Assembly (NCBI RefSeq): GCF_002294995.1
Contig: NZ_NSGF01000003.1
Span: 186,001-250,000 of the forward strand
Direction: 5' to 3'
DNA length: 64,000 bases
Origin: Mesorhizobium sp. WSM3860
Lineage (GTDB): Bacteria > Pseudomonadota > Alphaproteobacteria > Rhizobiales > Rhizobiaceae
The position numbers and the translations under genes were made by a program. The notes below the pieces were generated by a model that was not told the DNA's origin, ran no database searches, and worked only from the letters and a program-made list of their open reading frames with translations. Shown here piece by piece: positions 36,544 through 46,086 of the stretch; position 1 is the stretch's first letter; each line of letters starts with the position of its first letter.

Positions 36544-39339
36544 TTATTCGGGATTGTCCTCGCCCGGATCTTCTGCGGTGCCAGCTTCATCCGACGGCGC
36601 TTCCTCGGTTTCCTCGTCCGACTGCGGCTCCGAAATCCGCTCGACCGAGACCACCTTCTCACCTTCGGCCGTGTTGAAGATCGTCACGCCCTTGGTGGCG
36701 CGGCTGGCGAAGCGGATGCCATCGACGGGCACGCGGATGACGGTGCCGCCGTCCGATACCAGCATGATCTGATCGTCATTGCCGACCGGGAAGGTCGCGA
36801 CCAGCCGGCCGATCTCCGCCACTTTCGAGACATCGGTGGCGCGGATGCCTTTGCCGCCACGTCCCGTCAGGCGGAAATCATAGGACGACGAACGCTTGCC
36901 GTAGCCGTATTCGGTCACCGTCAGCACAAGCTGCTCGTGCATCTTGAGGAATTCGTAGCGCTCCTCGGAAAGCTCGGCTTCCTCGCCGATCTCCTCATTG
37001 GTCAGCGCGACCTCTTCTTCCTCGGCCGCACCGCCGGCGGCAAGCCGACGCTCGGATGCCGCACGCTTGAGATAGGCCGCGCGCTCGGCCGGTGAAGCAT
37101 CGACATGCTCGATCACCGACATCGAGATCACGCGGTCGGTTTCGGCCATGGCGATGCCGCGCACGCCGACTGAGTTGCGGCTCTGGAAGACGCGCACATC
37201 GGAGACCGAGAAGCGGATGCACTGGCCGGAATTCGCCGTCAGCAGCACGTCGTCATTGTCGGTGCAGGTCTCGACGCCGAGGATCTCGTCGCCCTCTTCC
37301 TCCAGCTTCATGGCGATCTTGCCGTTGCGGTTGACCTGGACGAAGTCGGACAGCTTGTTGCGCCGCACGGTCCCGCGGGTGGTGGCGAACATCACGTCGA
37401 GCTCGCCCCAGCTCGTCTCGTCTTCCGGCAGCGGCATGATGGTGGTGATGCGCTCGCCCTGCTCGAGCGGCAGCATGTTGATCAGCGCCTTGCCGCGCGA
37501 CTGCGGGTTGCCGACCGGCAGGCGCCAGACCTTTTCCTTGTAGACGATGCCGCGCGAGGAGAAGAACAGCACCGGCGTATGCGTGTTGGCGACGAATAGA
37601 CGGGTGACGAAATCCTCTTCCTTGGTTGACATGCCGGAGCGGCCCTTGCCGCCGCGACGCTGCGCCCGGTAGAGGGACAGCGGCACGCGCTTGATGTAGC
37701 CGGAATGGCTGACCGTGACGACCATGTCCTCACGCTGGATCAGGTCCTCGTCTTCCATGTCCGCCCCGCCCTCGGCGAGCTCGGTGCGGCGCGGCGTGCC
37801 GAACTCGTCGCGGACGGCGACCAGCTCGTCCTTGACGATGTGCTGGATGCGCGCGCGAGAAGACAGGATGTCAAGATAGTCAACGATTTCGGCGCCGATC
37901 TTGTTCAATTCGTCGGCGATCTCGTCGCGGCCGAGCGCGGTCAGGCGCTGCAGGCGCAGGTCGAGGATGGCGCGCGCCTGCTCCTCGGAGAGATTGTAGG
38001 TGCCGTCCTCATTGATGCGGTGGCGCGGATCGTCGATCAGTTGGATCAGCGGAGCAACGTCGTGCGATGGCCAGCGCCGTTCCATCAACTGCTCGCGCGC
38101 CGTCTGCGGATCTGGCGCGGTGCGGATCAGCTTGATCACCTCGTCGATGTTGGCGACGGCGATGGCGAGACCGACCAGCACATGGGCGCGCTCGCGTGCC
38201 TTGCGCAGAAGATATTTCGTGCGCCGGCTGATCACCTCCTCGCGGAAGCCGACAAAGGCCTTCAGCATGTCGATCAGCGTCAACACTTCCGGCTTGCCGC
38301 CGTTCAGCGCCACCATATTGGCGCCGAAGGAGGTCTGCAGCGGCGTGAAGCGGTAAAGCTGGTTCAAAATGACGTCGGCGACGGCCTCGCGCTTGAGCTC
38401 GACGACGACACGGTAGCCCTGGCGGTCGCTCTCGTCGCGGATGTCGGAGATGCCCTCGATGCGCTTCTCGCGCACGAGTTCGGCCATCTTCTCGATCATC
38501 GCCGCTTTGTTCACCTGATAGGGAATCTCGGTGATGATGATCGATTCACGGTCGTTGCCGCGCGCCTCGATGTTGACGCGGCCGCGCATGACGATCGAGC
38601 CGCGGCCCGTCGAATAGGCATTGTAGATGCCGGAGCGGCCAAGCACGATGCCGCCGGTCGGGAAATCCGGACCGGGCACGATCTCCATCAGCGCAGGCAG
38701 GTCGATCGCCGGATTGTCGATGATCGCGATGGCGCCGTTGCAGACTTCGGCCAGATTGTGCGGCGGGATGTTGGTGGCCATGCCGACGGCGATGCCGCCC
38801 GAGCCGTTGACCAGCAGGTTCGGGAAGCGCGCCGGCAGCACCTTGGGCTCGGTGGCGGAGGCGTCGTAAGTGTCTTGGAAATCGACGGTTTCCTTGTCGA
38901 TGTCCTCCAGCAGCTCATGCGCAACCTTGGTCAGCCGGGACTCGGTGTAGCGCATTGCCGCCGGCGGATCGCCGTCGATCGAACCGAAATTGCCTTGACC
39001 GTCGATCAGGGGGACGCGCAGCGACCAGTCCTGCGCCATGCGCACCAGCGCGTCATAGATCGAGGCGTCGCCATGCGGATGGTATTTACCCATCACGTCG
39101 GCGACCGGGCGCGCCGACTTCACATATTTGCGGTTCCAGTGGTAGCCGCTCTCATGCGAGGCATAGAGGATGCGGCGGTGCACCGGCTTCAGGCCGTCGC
39201 GCACGTCGGGCAGCGCCCGACTGACGATCACGCTCATGGCGTAATCGAGATAGGAGCGCTGCATCTCCTCGATGATGGAAATCGGCTCGATGCCGGTGGG
39301 GCCACCCTCCGGCCCGCGCGGTGTCTTCTGGTCGGTCAA
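36544..39339 (-). CDS. gyrA: DNA gyrase subunit A
   Basis: GyrA cuts and rejoins DNA in the gyrase A2B2 complex. The 931-residue protein has the catalytic Tyr131 (AMRYTESRL), the quinolone region [14 protein letters not shown] (88-101) and the GyrA-box QRRGGKG in the C-terminal beta-pinwheel. The residue at the position of E. coli Ser83 is Ala92, and Asp96 matches Asp87. The C-terminus is a long acidic tail (about 30 residues rich in E and D). An insertion in the pinwheel ([20 protein letters not shown]) is typical of Rhizobiales. Confidence 0.98.
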   Translation of the reverse strand: MTDQKTPRGPEGGPTGIEPISIIEEMQRSYLDYAMSVIVSRALPDVRDGLKPVHRRILYASHESGYHWNRKYVKSARPVADVMGKYHPHGDASIYDALVRMAQDWSLRVPLIDGQGNFGSIDGDPPAAMRYTESRLTKVAHELLEDIDKETVDFQDTYDASATEPKVLPARFPNLLVNGSGGIAVGMATNIPPHNLAEVCNGAIAIIDNPAIDLPALMEIVPGPDFPTGGIVLGRSGIYNAYSTGRGSIVMRGRVNIEARGNDRESIIITEIPYQVNKAAMIEKMAELVREKRIEGISDIRDESDRQGYRVVVELKREAVADVILNQLYRFTPLQTSFGANMVALNGGKPEVLTLIDMLKAFVGFREEVISRRTKYLLRKARERAHVLVGLAIAVANIDEVIKLIRTAPDPQTAREQLMERRWPSHDVAPLIQLIDDPRHRINEDGTYNLSEEQARAILDLRLQRLTALGRDEIADELNKIGAEIVDYLDILSSRARIQHIVKDELVAVRDEFGTPRRTELAEGGADMEDEDLIQREDMVVTVSHSGYIKRVPLSLYRAQRRGGKGRSGMSTKEEDFVTRLFVANTHTPVLFFSSRGIVYKEKVWRLPVGNPQSRGKALINMLPLEQGERITTIMPLPEDETSWGELDVMFATTRGTVRRNKLSDFVQVNRNGKIAMKLEEEGDEILGVETCTDNDDVLLTANSGQCIRFSVSDVRVFQSRNSVGVRGIAMAETDRVISMSVIEHVDASPAERAAYLKRAASERRLAAGGAAEEEEVALTNEEIGEEAELSEERYEFLKMHEQLVLTVTEYGYGKRSSSYDFRLTGRGGKGIRATDVSKVAEIGRLVATFPVGNDDQIMLVSDGGTVIRVPVDGIRFASRATKGVTIFNTAEGEKVVSVERISEPQSDEETEEAPSDEAGTAEDPGEDNPE

Positions 39340-39517
39340 ATCAGGTCACAATCCAGTCGGGAATCACTGGCCGCTTATATAGGAAGCCGGGCTGAAACTC
39401 CAATGGCTGGGAGACTTTTTCAGAGACAATTTCGGTGGCAATTTCAAATGGATATCGCTGATTGCGACGATATGGCCAAGCCACACCTTCGCCCCAGGTC
39501 GACTCGAACGGCCTTGG

Positions 39518-40354
39518 CTATTGCCCGCGTCCGCTTGCCCGTTTGCAGCGATAGGCACGGGGCGCTTCTCCCATCTCGCGCCGGAACCGGCGGTTGAAGG
39601 TCGAAAGGTCGTTGAAGCCGGCATCGAAAGCAATTGTCGAGATCGCTTCGTTCGACGCACGCAGCCGCACCGCGGCCCGATGCAGCCTGGTCCTCAGCAG
39701 GAATTGATAGGGGGTCATGCCGGCGACATGACGGAAGGTGCGCAGGAAATGATACGGACTGGTCGCCGTGCCGTCGGCGAGCTCGGTCAACGATAGCGGG
39801 CGGTCGGCTTCGAGTTCGATCAAGCGCACCGCTTCGGCAACGCGTTTCTGGTCGCGAGGGCTGGGTGTCCGGGCAACATCGGACGTGTTGGCCGCAGCCC
39901 CGACCACCGCGCCGGCAATGCGCAGACCGAGTTCCTCGAACGCCTCGCCGTCGCCCGTTTGCTGCGCCGCCTCGGCTTGCGCCAGCAGCGGCGCCAGCAC
40001 CGGCAAGGGCGGCAGGCGCGGGGCGGCAAAGCCGAGCCGGTTTGCGCCCGGCACATCGGCGACGACGCGCTCCATATAGGCCGGCGAAAAATGGAAGGAG
40101 AGGCAGCGGTCGCCGGCGCCCTGCTCGTGGCCGCACTCGTAGCAGGCGCCCGGATTGCCGAGCAGCATGGCGCCTGGAGCAAGCATCGCCGCGCCTTGGC
40201 GCGTCCGGTAGCGGAACGTGCCTCTGGTCACGGCGGCGACGCAGAAACCGCGATGCTGCTCCTCAAACGGGCGATCGCCGGCGCGAGCCGTGCAGATCAC
40301 GTCGGATACCTGCCAGCCATGCCCTGAGGCCAGGTTTTTCTGGGTCGTCGCCAT
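39518..40354 (-). CDS. AraC-family transcriptional regulator
   Basis: The 278-residue protein has an N-terminal cupin-like sensing domain (FRYRTRQGAAMLAPGAMLLG) and a C-terminal double helix-turn-helix of AraC type (about 170-275) with PYHFLRTFRHVAGMTPYQF and ISTIAFDAGFNDLSTFNRRF. The start at 40354 (MATTQKNLASG) begins the conserved region. It is divergent from the frameshifted gene and VOC gene at 40440-41382, which it may regulate. Confidence 0.9.
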   Translation of the reverse strand: MATTQKNLASGHGWQVSDVICTARAGDRPFEEQHRGFCVAAVTRGTFRYRTRQGAAMLAPGAMLLGNPGACYECGHEQGAGDRCLSFHFSPAYMERVVADVPGANRLGFAAPRLPPLPVLAPLLAQAEAAQQTGDGEAFEELGLRIAGAVVGAAANTSDVARTPSPRDQKRVAEAVRLIELEADRPLSLTELADGTATSPYHFLRTFRHVAGMTPYQFLLRTRLHRAAVRLRASNEAISTIAFDAGFNDLSTFNRRFRREMGEAPRAYRCKRASGRGQ

Positions 40355-40439
40355 CGCCGAAAAATAGCAATTTCTCCCAAGCCCGGAACCCCGCCATGGC
40401 CCTATTGCTCGCCCTCTCCTGACAAACGAGGCAGCAACG

Positions 40440-41004
40440 ATGACCGATCCCTTTACCGAAGCCCTGCACAGCGACGCTCCCAATCCGGATCTCGCCGAAA
40501 AGCTGAAACTCTATGGCCGTTTCATTGGCGCCTGGACCTTCGAGGCCTCGCGCACACTGGAGGACGGCACCAGGCTTACGGGGCGCGGCGAGGTGCATTT
40601 CGGCTGGGTTCTCGAAGGCAAGGCGGTCCAGGACGTCTGGATCCTGCCCGCGCGGGACACCGGGGTGCAAGCCTCTCTCGGGCCGTGGACCTTTTATGGC
40701 ACGACGTTGCGCGTCTACGACCCCGGCGGGGAACGCCTGGCATATTTTCTGGAGCGACCCGCGCAACCAGTATTACAGCCGCCAACTCGGCCGCGCCGAA
40801 GGCGACACGATCGTGCAGATCGGCGCCGACGGCACCGGCCCCTCGGTGCGCTGGAGCTTTTCGCACATCACCAAGAACTCCTTCCGCTGGCTGGGCGAGC
40901 GTTCGCATGACGGCGGCAAAACCTGGCGCATCGAGGTCGAGTTCCTGGCGCGGCGTCTCGACTCCAGCCTGACCGATCAACCACCTGCAATTATGGAGAA
41001 AACG
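40440..41004 (+). pseudogene. Frameshifted gene, unknown family (possible fusion to the downstream VOC gene)
   Basis: The first frame reads MTDPFTEALHSDAPNPDLAE and runs to about 40720, ending ...GTTLRVYDP. The next frame continues coherently with GNAWHIFWSDPRNQYYSRQL and DGGKTWRIEVEFLARRLDSS, with no stop before the VOC gene. The switch is at CCCCGGCGGGG (40721-40731): one extra C or G would explain it. The product would be a beta-rich protein of about 185 residues. It may be a real mutation, a sequencing error or a programmed shift. I do not know the family. Confidence 0.65.
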
Positions 41005-41382
41005 ATGCTTGACCATATCTCGATCGGCGTCCGCGACAGCGACGCCTCGAAACGCTTCTACGACGCCGCTTTGCAGCCCCTCGGCTACTCCTGCCTCAGC
41101 CAGTCACCCGGCTCGCTCGGCTACGGCGCGAGAACGGTAGAGCTCTGGGTCAATGAGGCCGGCCGGCCGGTCCCGGCCGACGCGGACTCCGGCCTGCATT
41201 TCTGCTTTGCCGCACCGACACGCGCCGGCGTCGATGCCTTCCATGCGGCGGCTTTGCTTGAGGGTGGCAAGGACAATGGCCAGCCCGGCCTGCGCGCCGC
41301 CTATGGCGACAACTACTACGCCGCCTTCGTCATCGACCCGGACGGCTACCGGCTCGAGGCTTATTGTCGCAAAGCGGAATAG
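41005..41382 (+). CDS. VOC-family (glyoxalase/bleomycin-resistance) protein
   Basis: The 125-residue protein starts MLDHISIGVRDSDASKRFYD, the classic VOC start, and ends DPDGYRLEAYCRKAE with the second metal-site Glu. The metal ligands His4 and Glu (LEAYC) are visible. VOC proteins are metal enzymes for small hydrophobic molecules. A GGAG ribosome site lies upstream of the ATG, so it can be translated alone, but the upstream frame runs into it without a stop. Confidence 0.85.
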   Translation: MLDHISIGVRDSDASKRFYDAALQPLGYSCLSQSPGSLGYGARTVELWVNEAGRPVPADADSGLHFCFAAPTRAGVDAFHAAALLEGGKDNGQPGLRAAYGDNYYAAFVIDPDGYRLEAYCRKAE

Positions 41383-41474
41383 CCGGCTGATTTCCCTCCC
41401 GCCTGTTTTCAGCGCCCCGGCTTTGCTCTACGAATTGCAGGGCTTGGGCTTCGCCAGGCGGGAGGGGACCAGCG

Positions 41475-42104
41475 ATGCCGAGCTTCGACACCCTGTTCAA
41501 CGCCTTCGTCACCATCCTGGTGACCATCGATCCGCCCGGGCTGGCACCGCTCTTCCTCGCCGTCACGCGCGGCATGAACCGCGACGAGCGCCAGCAGGTC
41601 TCGGTGCGAGCTTCGGTGATCGGCTTTCTGGTGATGGCGCTGTTCGCCGTCGCCGGCGCCTCGATCCTGTCGGTGTTCGGCATCACGCTGCCGGCCTTCC
41701 GCGTCGCCGGCGGCTTCCTGCTTTTCTTCATCGCGTTCGAAATGGTGTTCGAGCGCCGTCAGGACCGCAAGGAGAAGATCGGCGACGTTGCCATCACCAA
41801 GGATATGATCCACAACATCGCCGCCTTCCCGCTGGCGATCCCGCTGATCGCCGGTCCCGGCGCCATATCGGCGACCGTGCTGCTGTCAGGACACTTCGAG
41901 GGCTTTGCCGCCCAAGCGGCGTTGGTCGGCATCATCGCGATCTGTCTTGTGCTCACCTTTCTGGTGTTCGTGCTGGCAGAGCGCATCGACCGCATCCTCG
42001 GCCAGACCGGCCGCTCGATCCTGACGAGGCTGCTCGGCGTCATCCTGGCGGCGCTTGCGGTGCAGTTCGTCGCCGACGGCGTCAGGGCGCTGATGGCCGC
42101 CTGA
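41475..42104 (+). CDS. MarC-family inner-membrane protein
   Basis: The 209-residue protein has six predicted helices and the UPF0056/MarC features FNAFVTILVTIDPPGLAPLF and AFPLAIPLIAGPGAISATVL. MarC was once linked to multiple antibiotic resistance, but that role was later disputed; the function is unknown. It has a GGAGGGGAC ribosome site before the ATG. It stands alone between the VOC gene and the converging osmC-like gene. Confidence 0.92.
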   Translation: MPSFDTLFNAFVTILVTIDPPGLAPLFLAVTRGMNRDERQQVSVRASVIGFLVMALFAVAGASILSVFGITLPAFRVAGGFLLFFIAFEMVFERRQDRKEKIGDVAITKDMIHNIAAFPLAIPLIAGPGAISATVLLSGHFEGFAAQAALVGIIAICLVLTFLVFVLAERIDRILGQTGRSILTRLLGVILAALAVQFVADGVRALMAA

Positions 42105-42121
42105 GCAGCATCCCTACTGCC

Positions 42122-42547
42122 TTATTTCACTACTGTATCGACCACCTCGAAATCATGCGTGACCGCCGCCGTCTTGGCCATCATGGCGGTGGCCGAGCAG
42201 TATTTCTCGATCGACAGATCGATCGCCCGTTTCACCTTGTCGCGCGACAGCGCGCGACCCTTGACGATGAAATGCATGTGGATGCGGGTGAAGACGCGCG
42301 GTTCGGTCTCGGCACGATCCGCGTCCAGCTCCACCACGCAGTCCTCGACCGCCTCGCGACCTTTTTCGAGGATGTGGACGACGTCATAGGCCGAGCAGCC
42401 GCCGGTGCCGATCAGCACCAGCTCCATTGGACTCGGCCCTGGCGTCCGGCCTTCCGGCCCATGCGCCGTGCCCAGCACGATTTTGTGGCCGCTGCCGGAC
42501 TCGCCGACAAAGGTGCGTTCCTCAATCCATTTGACGCGTGCTTTCAC
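42122..42547 (-). CDS. OsmC-family protein (YhfA-like)
   Basis: The 141-residue protein is an OsmC/Ohr-fold peroxidase relative: PGPSPMELVLIGTGGCSAYD with the first active Cys, and a second Cys in SIEKYCSATAMMAKTA. The spacing fits the YhfA subgroup, which reduces organic peroxides in some members. No regulator of the OhrR type is adjacent. Confidence 0.9.
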   Translation of the reverse strand: MKARVKWIEERTFVGESGSGHKIVLGTAHGPEGRTPGPSPMELVLIGTGGCSAYDVVHILEKGREAVEDCVVELDADRAETEPRVFTRIHMHFIVKGRALSRDKVKRAIDLSIEKYCSATAMMAKTAAVTHDFEVVDTVVK

Positions 42548-42650
42548 GATGATCTTCCTTAAACGCTGCTTTGCAGCGGACTATCGCTGCAACTATCGAC
42601 TATAGCCAATTCCGGGCGGAAAACCGCCACGCACCTTCGCTGGAAATTGC

Positions 42651-43049
42651 TTATTGGCCGAACACGACCGTGTGCATGATGCGGCCGGGCAGCAAGGTGA
42701 AGATGCCGGCGCCGATCAGCGCGAATAGGTAGAGCTTGATCATGGCGCTACGATGCGCGGCCACCTTATGCGTGTGCGCATACCACACGGCCAGCGGTGC
42801 GGTGACAACCACCAGGATCGACAGGATGTGGATCGGGCTGAACGGCCCGATCAGGCGTATCTTCTGGATCCAGAAGCTCGACAGGGCGACAACCAGCATC
42901 AGCGCGGCCCAGGCATAGCCCAGGACGCGGTGGCGTGTCGTGCCTTTCGGCAATGCCAGTTGCGCCCCGCCTATCGCCAGTGCGGCGAAGGCGGCGAACG
43001 CATGCCATGGAATAGGAGGAGGCGCTGTCAGCAACGGTCCGAGCGACAT
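42651..43049 (-). CDS. DUF2306-domain membrane protein
   Basis: The 132-residue protein has four hydrophobic segments (about 15-33, 43-60, 71-90 and 104-120) and the family features KGTTRHRVLGYAWAALML and AAHRSAMIKLYLFAL, where the conserved histidines (H39, H97) could bind a cofactor. An in-frame TTG at 43064 is possible, but it overlaps the GAGGGAAGG ribosome site of the ATG at 43049. Function unknown. It lies 33 bases after ssb on the same strand. Confidence 0.85.
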   Translation of the reverse strand: MSLGPLLTAPPPIPWHAFAAFAALAIGGAQLALPKGTTRHRVLGYAWAALMLVVALSSFWIQKIRLIGPFSPIHILSILVVVTAPLAVWYAHTHKVAAHRSAMIKLYLFALIGAGIFTLLPGRIMHTVVFGQ

Positions 43050-43082
43050 CGCGCCTTCCCTCAAACGACGATTGCGAGACCC

Positions 43083-43604
43083 TCAGAACGGAATCTCGTC
43101 ATCCAGCTCGCGCGACGAACCGCCGCCACCACCCCTGGAACCGCCACCGCCGCCACGGCTGAAGCCTTCGTTCGGGCCCGACTGGCCGAAATCGGAACCA
43201 CGGTTGTTGCCGCCGCCGGCGTAGTTGCCGACCTGGCCGCCGCCTTCGCCGCGCGCGTCGAGCATCTGCAGCTCGCCACGGAATTTCTGCAATACGACCT
43301 CGGTCGTGTAGCGGTCGTTGCCGGTCTGGTCCTGCCATTTGCGCGTCTGCAGCTGGCCCTCGACATAGACCTTCATGCCCTTCTTCAAATACTGCTCCGC
43401 CACCTTGGCGAGCTGGTCGTTGAAGATGACGACATTGTGCCACTCCGTCTTTTCCTTGCGCTCGCCGGAATTCTTGTCGCGCCAGCTTTCCGACGTGGCG
43501 ATGCGGATGTTGACGACCGGGTCGCCCGAATTCAGGCGGCGGATTTCAGGATCCGCCCCGAGATTGCCGACCAGAATGACCTTGTTGACGCTACCCGCCA
43601 TCAT
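43083..43604 (-). CDS. ssb: Single-stranded DNA-binding protein
   Basis: Ssb coats single-stranded DNA in replication and repair. The 173-residue protein has the OB-fold core ([20 protein letters not shown], then [14 protein letters not shown]), a Gly-rich linker (about 110-165) and the acidic tip DDEIPF that recruits partner proteins. An exact SOS box lies about 100 bases upstream, so the gene is probably in the LexA regulon, as in other alphaproteobacteria. Confidence 0.97.
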   Translation of the reverse strand: MMAGSVNKVILVGNLGADPEIRRLNSGDPVVNIRIATSESWRDKNSGERKEKTEWHNVVIFNDQLAKVAEQYLKKGMKVYVEGQLQTRKWQDQTGNDRYTTEVVLQKFRGELQMLDARGEGGGQVGNYAGGGNNRGSDFGQSGPNEGFSRGGGGGSRGGGGGSSRELDDEIPF

Positions 43605-43702
43605 ACTTCTCCGCGCTCATCCGAAACAAATTTTAAGTCGCTCACCTTACAGCCTGCGGTTCGCCCATGCCCGCGAAGGCTGGCTTTTCCCACAAGGTTT
43701 TT

Positions 43703-43717
43703 GTTCTCTTTTCGTTC
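43703..43717. promoter_or_regulatory. LexA (SOS) box upstream of ssb
   Basis: GTTCTCTTTTCGTTC fits the alphaproteobacterial LexA site GTTC-N7-GTTC exactly. It is 99 bases upstream of the ssb start and 78 upstream of the divergent cupin gene, so it could act on either. Confidence 0.75.
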
Positions 43718-43795
43718 TAGTCTCGACCGCTGTTCCTGTCAAGGAATGTCAGCAACAGGTAGTATTCCTGGGCTGGAAACAAAGGGGACATCGGA

Positions 43796-44176
43796 ATGAA
43801 CATTGTTTCGCATGAGGATCAGCCGCGCGAAACGTGGCGGGCCGGGGTCGAAACCCGCATGCATGTTGCCGCCGCCAATGGCGCGGCTGGCCTTTGCATA
43901 TTCGAGCAGTGGGTCGGACCGGATTCCGGCGCGCCAACGCATGCGCATACGGTCGAGGAAGTGCTGACGGTGATTGCCGGCGAAGCCGAAATGTGGATCG
44001 ACGACCGACGGGCCGTGCTTATCGCCGGGCAGTCCCTGATCATTCCCGCGCACCGCAAACATGGCTTTCGAAACGTAGGTTCCGGCACGCTTCACATCCA
44101 TGCCGTGCTCGCATCGCCGCTCTTCGAGGCAAGCTTCGACGGAGCCGCGGAGCCGGTGAGACGCTGGACACCCTAA
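43796..44176 (+). CDS. Cupin-domain protein
   Basis: The 126-residue protein has a single cupin barrel: the first motif is PTHAHTVEEVLTVIAGEAEM (His47, His49, Glu53 as metal ligands) and the second is LIIPAHRKHGFRNVGSG with a His. The substrate cannot be told. It is rightward, divergent from ssb, with the SOS box between them. Confidence 0.85.
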   Translation: MNIVSHEDQPRETWRAGVETRMHVAAANGAAGLCIFEQWVGPDSGAPTHAHTVEEVLTVIAGEAEMWIDDRRAVLIAGQSLIIPAHRKHGFRNVGSGTLHIHAVLASPLFEASFDGAAEPVRRWTP

Positions 44177-44195
44177 AACGGCGCTTGCCAAACCA

Positions 44196-44211
44196 ATAAG
44201 TATCGACTTAT
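44196..44211. promoter_or_regulatory. Palindrome upstream of the arsR-type gene, putative autoregulatory operator
   Basis: ATAAGT-ATCG-ACTTAT is a perfect 6+6 inverted repeat nine bases upstream of the ArsR start. Imperfect ATA-N-TAT-type palindromes like this are typical ArsR-family binding sites. Confidence 0.55.
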
Positions 44212-44220
44212 GCTTCACGT

Positions 44221-44535
44221 ATGATCGAAGCAGAGATTTTCCGGGCCCTGGCCGATCCGACACGCCGCGCCGTCTACGAGCGGCTCGCGGCCGGCGAATT
44301 GACGGTATCCGAGCTGCGCGCCGGCATGAGCGTGTCGCAGCCCGCCGTCTCGCAGCATCTTGCCGTGCTGCGCGGCGCCGGCCTCGTGATCGAGCGGCGC
44401 GCCGGCCGCAACGCTTTTTATCGCGCCGACCCGCAAGGGCTCGATCCCTTGCTCGGCTGGATCGAACGCTACCGCGCCTTCTGGCCGGAGCGCATCGAGA
44501 GGTTGAAGACGGTTCTGAAGGAAATGGACCAATGA
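44221..44535 (+). CDS. ArsR-family transcriptional regulator
   Basis: The 104-residue protein starts MIEAEIFRALADPTRRAVYE and contains the winged-helix stretch LTVSELRAGMSVSQPAVSQH with RAGRNAFYRADPQGLDPLL. It has no Cys metal site, so it resembles the SdpR-type ArsR regulators that precede AHSA1 genes. It overlaps the next gene by 4 bases. Confidence 0.92.
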   Translation: MIEAEIFRALADPTRRAVYERLAAGELTVSELRAGMSVSQPAVSQHLAVLRGAGLVIERRAGRNAFYRADPQGLDPLLGWIERYRAFWPERIERLKTVLKEMDQ

Positions 44536-45020
44536 CAACAACAAAACACCCGACCGCAAACGCACAGCTCAGCTTCGAATGCGAGCTTCACGACCCGCCG
44601 GAAAAAGTCTGGCGGGCGTTGACCGAGCCGGAACTGCTCGCCGCGTGGCTGATGCCCAACGACATCAAGCCGGGGATCGGCGAGCGCTTCGCCTTTGCCG
44701 GACCAAACGCGCCAATCGAGTGCGAAGTGATCGAGGCCGAGCCCGGCAAGCTGCTGCGCTATTCCTGGCGCGAGCGACCGGGCGCGAACGCTGCCGACCG
44801 GCTACCGGCATTCAACAGCCCCATCTTCGACAGCATCGTCACCTTCACGCTCGCGCGCACAATTTCCGGCGGCACGCATCTCAGCATCGTCCATGACGGC
44901 TTCGCGCCGGTGGCGCAGCCTGTGGTCGCCGTTTCCGGCGCCGGCTGTGGGCTTTCGCTCGATGCGCGCAAGAGCCCAACTGCCGCCAACGCGCCAAGCA
45001 TGATGCTGCGCGCGGCTTGA
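44532..45020 (+). CDS. SRPBCC / AHSA1-type protein
   Basis: The 162-residue protein starts [20 protein letters not shown] and has the helix-grip fold typical of AHSA1: [20 protein letters not shown] and YSWRERPG. Partner of an ArsR-type regulator in a very common bacterial pair; the ligand is unknown. It ends 23 bases before clpP, so the three may be co-transcribed. Confidence 0.85.
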   Translation: MTTTKHPTANAQLSFECELHDPPEKVWRALTEPELLAAWLMPNDIKPGIGERFAFAGPNAPIECEVIEAEPGKLLRYSWRERPGANAADRLPAFNSPIFDSIVTFTLARTISGGTHLSIVHDGFAPVAQPVVAVSGAGCGLSLDARKSPTAANAPSMMLRAA

Positions 45021-45043
45021 TCAAGGAACCGAGGAGATCTGCG

Positions 45044-45649
45044 ATGAGCGCCTTTGCCAATCTCGTGCCGATGGTGATCGAGCAGTCGAGCCGCGGCGAA
45101 CGCGCCTTCGACATTTTCTCGCGGCTGCTGCGCGAACGTATCGTCTTCATCAACGGCGAGATCAATGACGGCGTGTCGGCGCTGGTCTGCGCTCAGCTCC
45201 TGTCGCTGGAATCGGACCATCCCGACAAGGAGATATCGATCTACATCAACTCGCCGGGCGGCGTGGTGACCAGCGGCTTCGCCATCTATGATACGATGCA
45301 GTATATCTCCTGCCCGGTGTCGACGGTGTGCATGGGCTTTGCCGCCTCGATGGGCTCATTCCTGTTGATGGCAGGCTCGCCAGGGCGGCGCATCGCGCTG
45401 CCCAACACCAGGATCGTGCTGCATCAGCCGCTCGGCGGCTTCCAGGGCCAGGCCTCCGATATCCAGCGCCACGCCGAGGATATCCTGCGCACCAAGCGCC
45501 ATATGACGGAGCTTTACGCCAAGCATTGCGGCCGGACGTACGAAGAGGTCGAGCGCACCCTCGACCGGGACTATTTCATGACCGCCGAGGAAGCAAAGGC
45601 CTGGGGCCTCGTCGACCATGTCTACGACACGCGCAAGAAGGCGGCCTGA
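45044..45649 (+). CDS. clpP: ATP-dependent Clp protease proteolytic subunit (paralogue)
   Basis: The 201-residue protein has the catalytic triad Ser102 ([11 protein letters not shown]), His127 ([10 protein letters not shown]) and Asp176 (TLDRDYFMT), and the handle region typical for ClpP. The ATG at 45044 begins [10 protein letters not shown]; a longer start at 45017 overlaps the previous gene. No clpX or tig is near, so this is a solitary paralogue next to an ArsR-AHSA1 pair rather than the main clpP locus. Confidence 0.93.
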   Translation: MSAFANLVPMVIEQSSRGERAFDIFSRLLRERIVFINGEINDGVSALVCAQLLSLESDHPDKEISIYINSPGGVVTSGFAIYDTMQYISCPVSTVCMGFAASMGSFLLMAGSPGRRIALPNTRIVLHQPLGGFQGQASDIQRHAEDILRTKRHMTELYAKHCGRTYEEVERTLDRDYFMTAEEAKAWGLVDHVYDTRKKAA

Positions 45650-45712
45650 CCGCGCGGCAAATTGATTGCGGCGCGGCTGGCCTCGCCTTCGGCGCGCCTA
45701 TATAGTTCGCGG

Positions 45713-45997
45713 ATGATCCGAGACCGTTCCTTGACGAATCTGGGTATTGCCGTCGTCGCACTGGCCGGCGTGCTCGCGGCCGGCACCGCCGCTTTTGCCG
45801 ATGACAATGCGACACAAAAATTGCCCGGCGTGAGCGGCGACTATCGTATCGCTAAGCCTGCCCCGCAGCCCGAGCCTGCCGACGCACTGCCGGCCGGCGG
45901 CGACGGCACGTTCAAGATCGGCGACACCGATGTCAGGATTTCGGGCAGCATAACCATCGACATGGCAACGGGCGGCATCAGGCCTCCCAACCACTGA
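45713..45997 (+). CDS. Small exported protein, unknown
   Basis: The 94-residue protein has a signal peptide (about 1-29, ending AFA-DD) followed by a Pro-rich segment (AKPAPQPEPADALP) and a C-terminal part (GTFKIGDTDVRISGSITIDM) that resembles a beta hairpin. No family recognised; probably periplasmic. A strong terminator follows. Confidence 0.7.
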   Translation: MIRDRSLTNLGIAVVALAGVLAAGTAAFADDNATQKLPGVSGDYRIAKPAPQPEPADALPAGGDGTFKIGDTDVRISGSITIDMATGGIRPPNH

Positions 45998-46050
45998 AGC
46001 GCACGCGGCATCGCAGACGCAAGGGACGGACCTCCGGCTCGCAAAATGCA

Positions 46051-46086
46051 AGCCCCGCCACTGCTTCCGCAGGTGGACGGGGCTTT
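46051..46086 (+). terminator. Rho-independent terminator after the small exported protein gene
   Basis: AGCCCCG-CCAC-TGC / TTCC / GCAG-GTGG-ACGGGGCT forms a long stem with a four-base loop and ends in TTT. The distance (54 bases past the stop) is typical. Confidence 0.75.

Noticed and set aside
37705..39597. 630-codon open frame antisense to gyrA
   Set aside because: Shadow frame; gyrA is unambiguous on the other strand.
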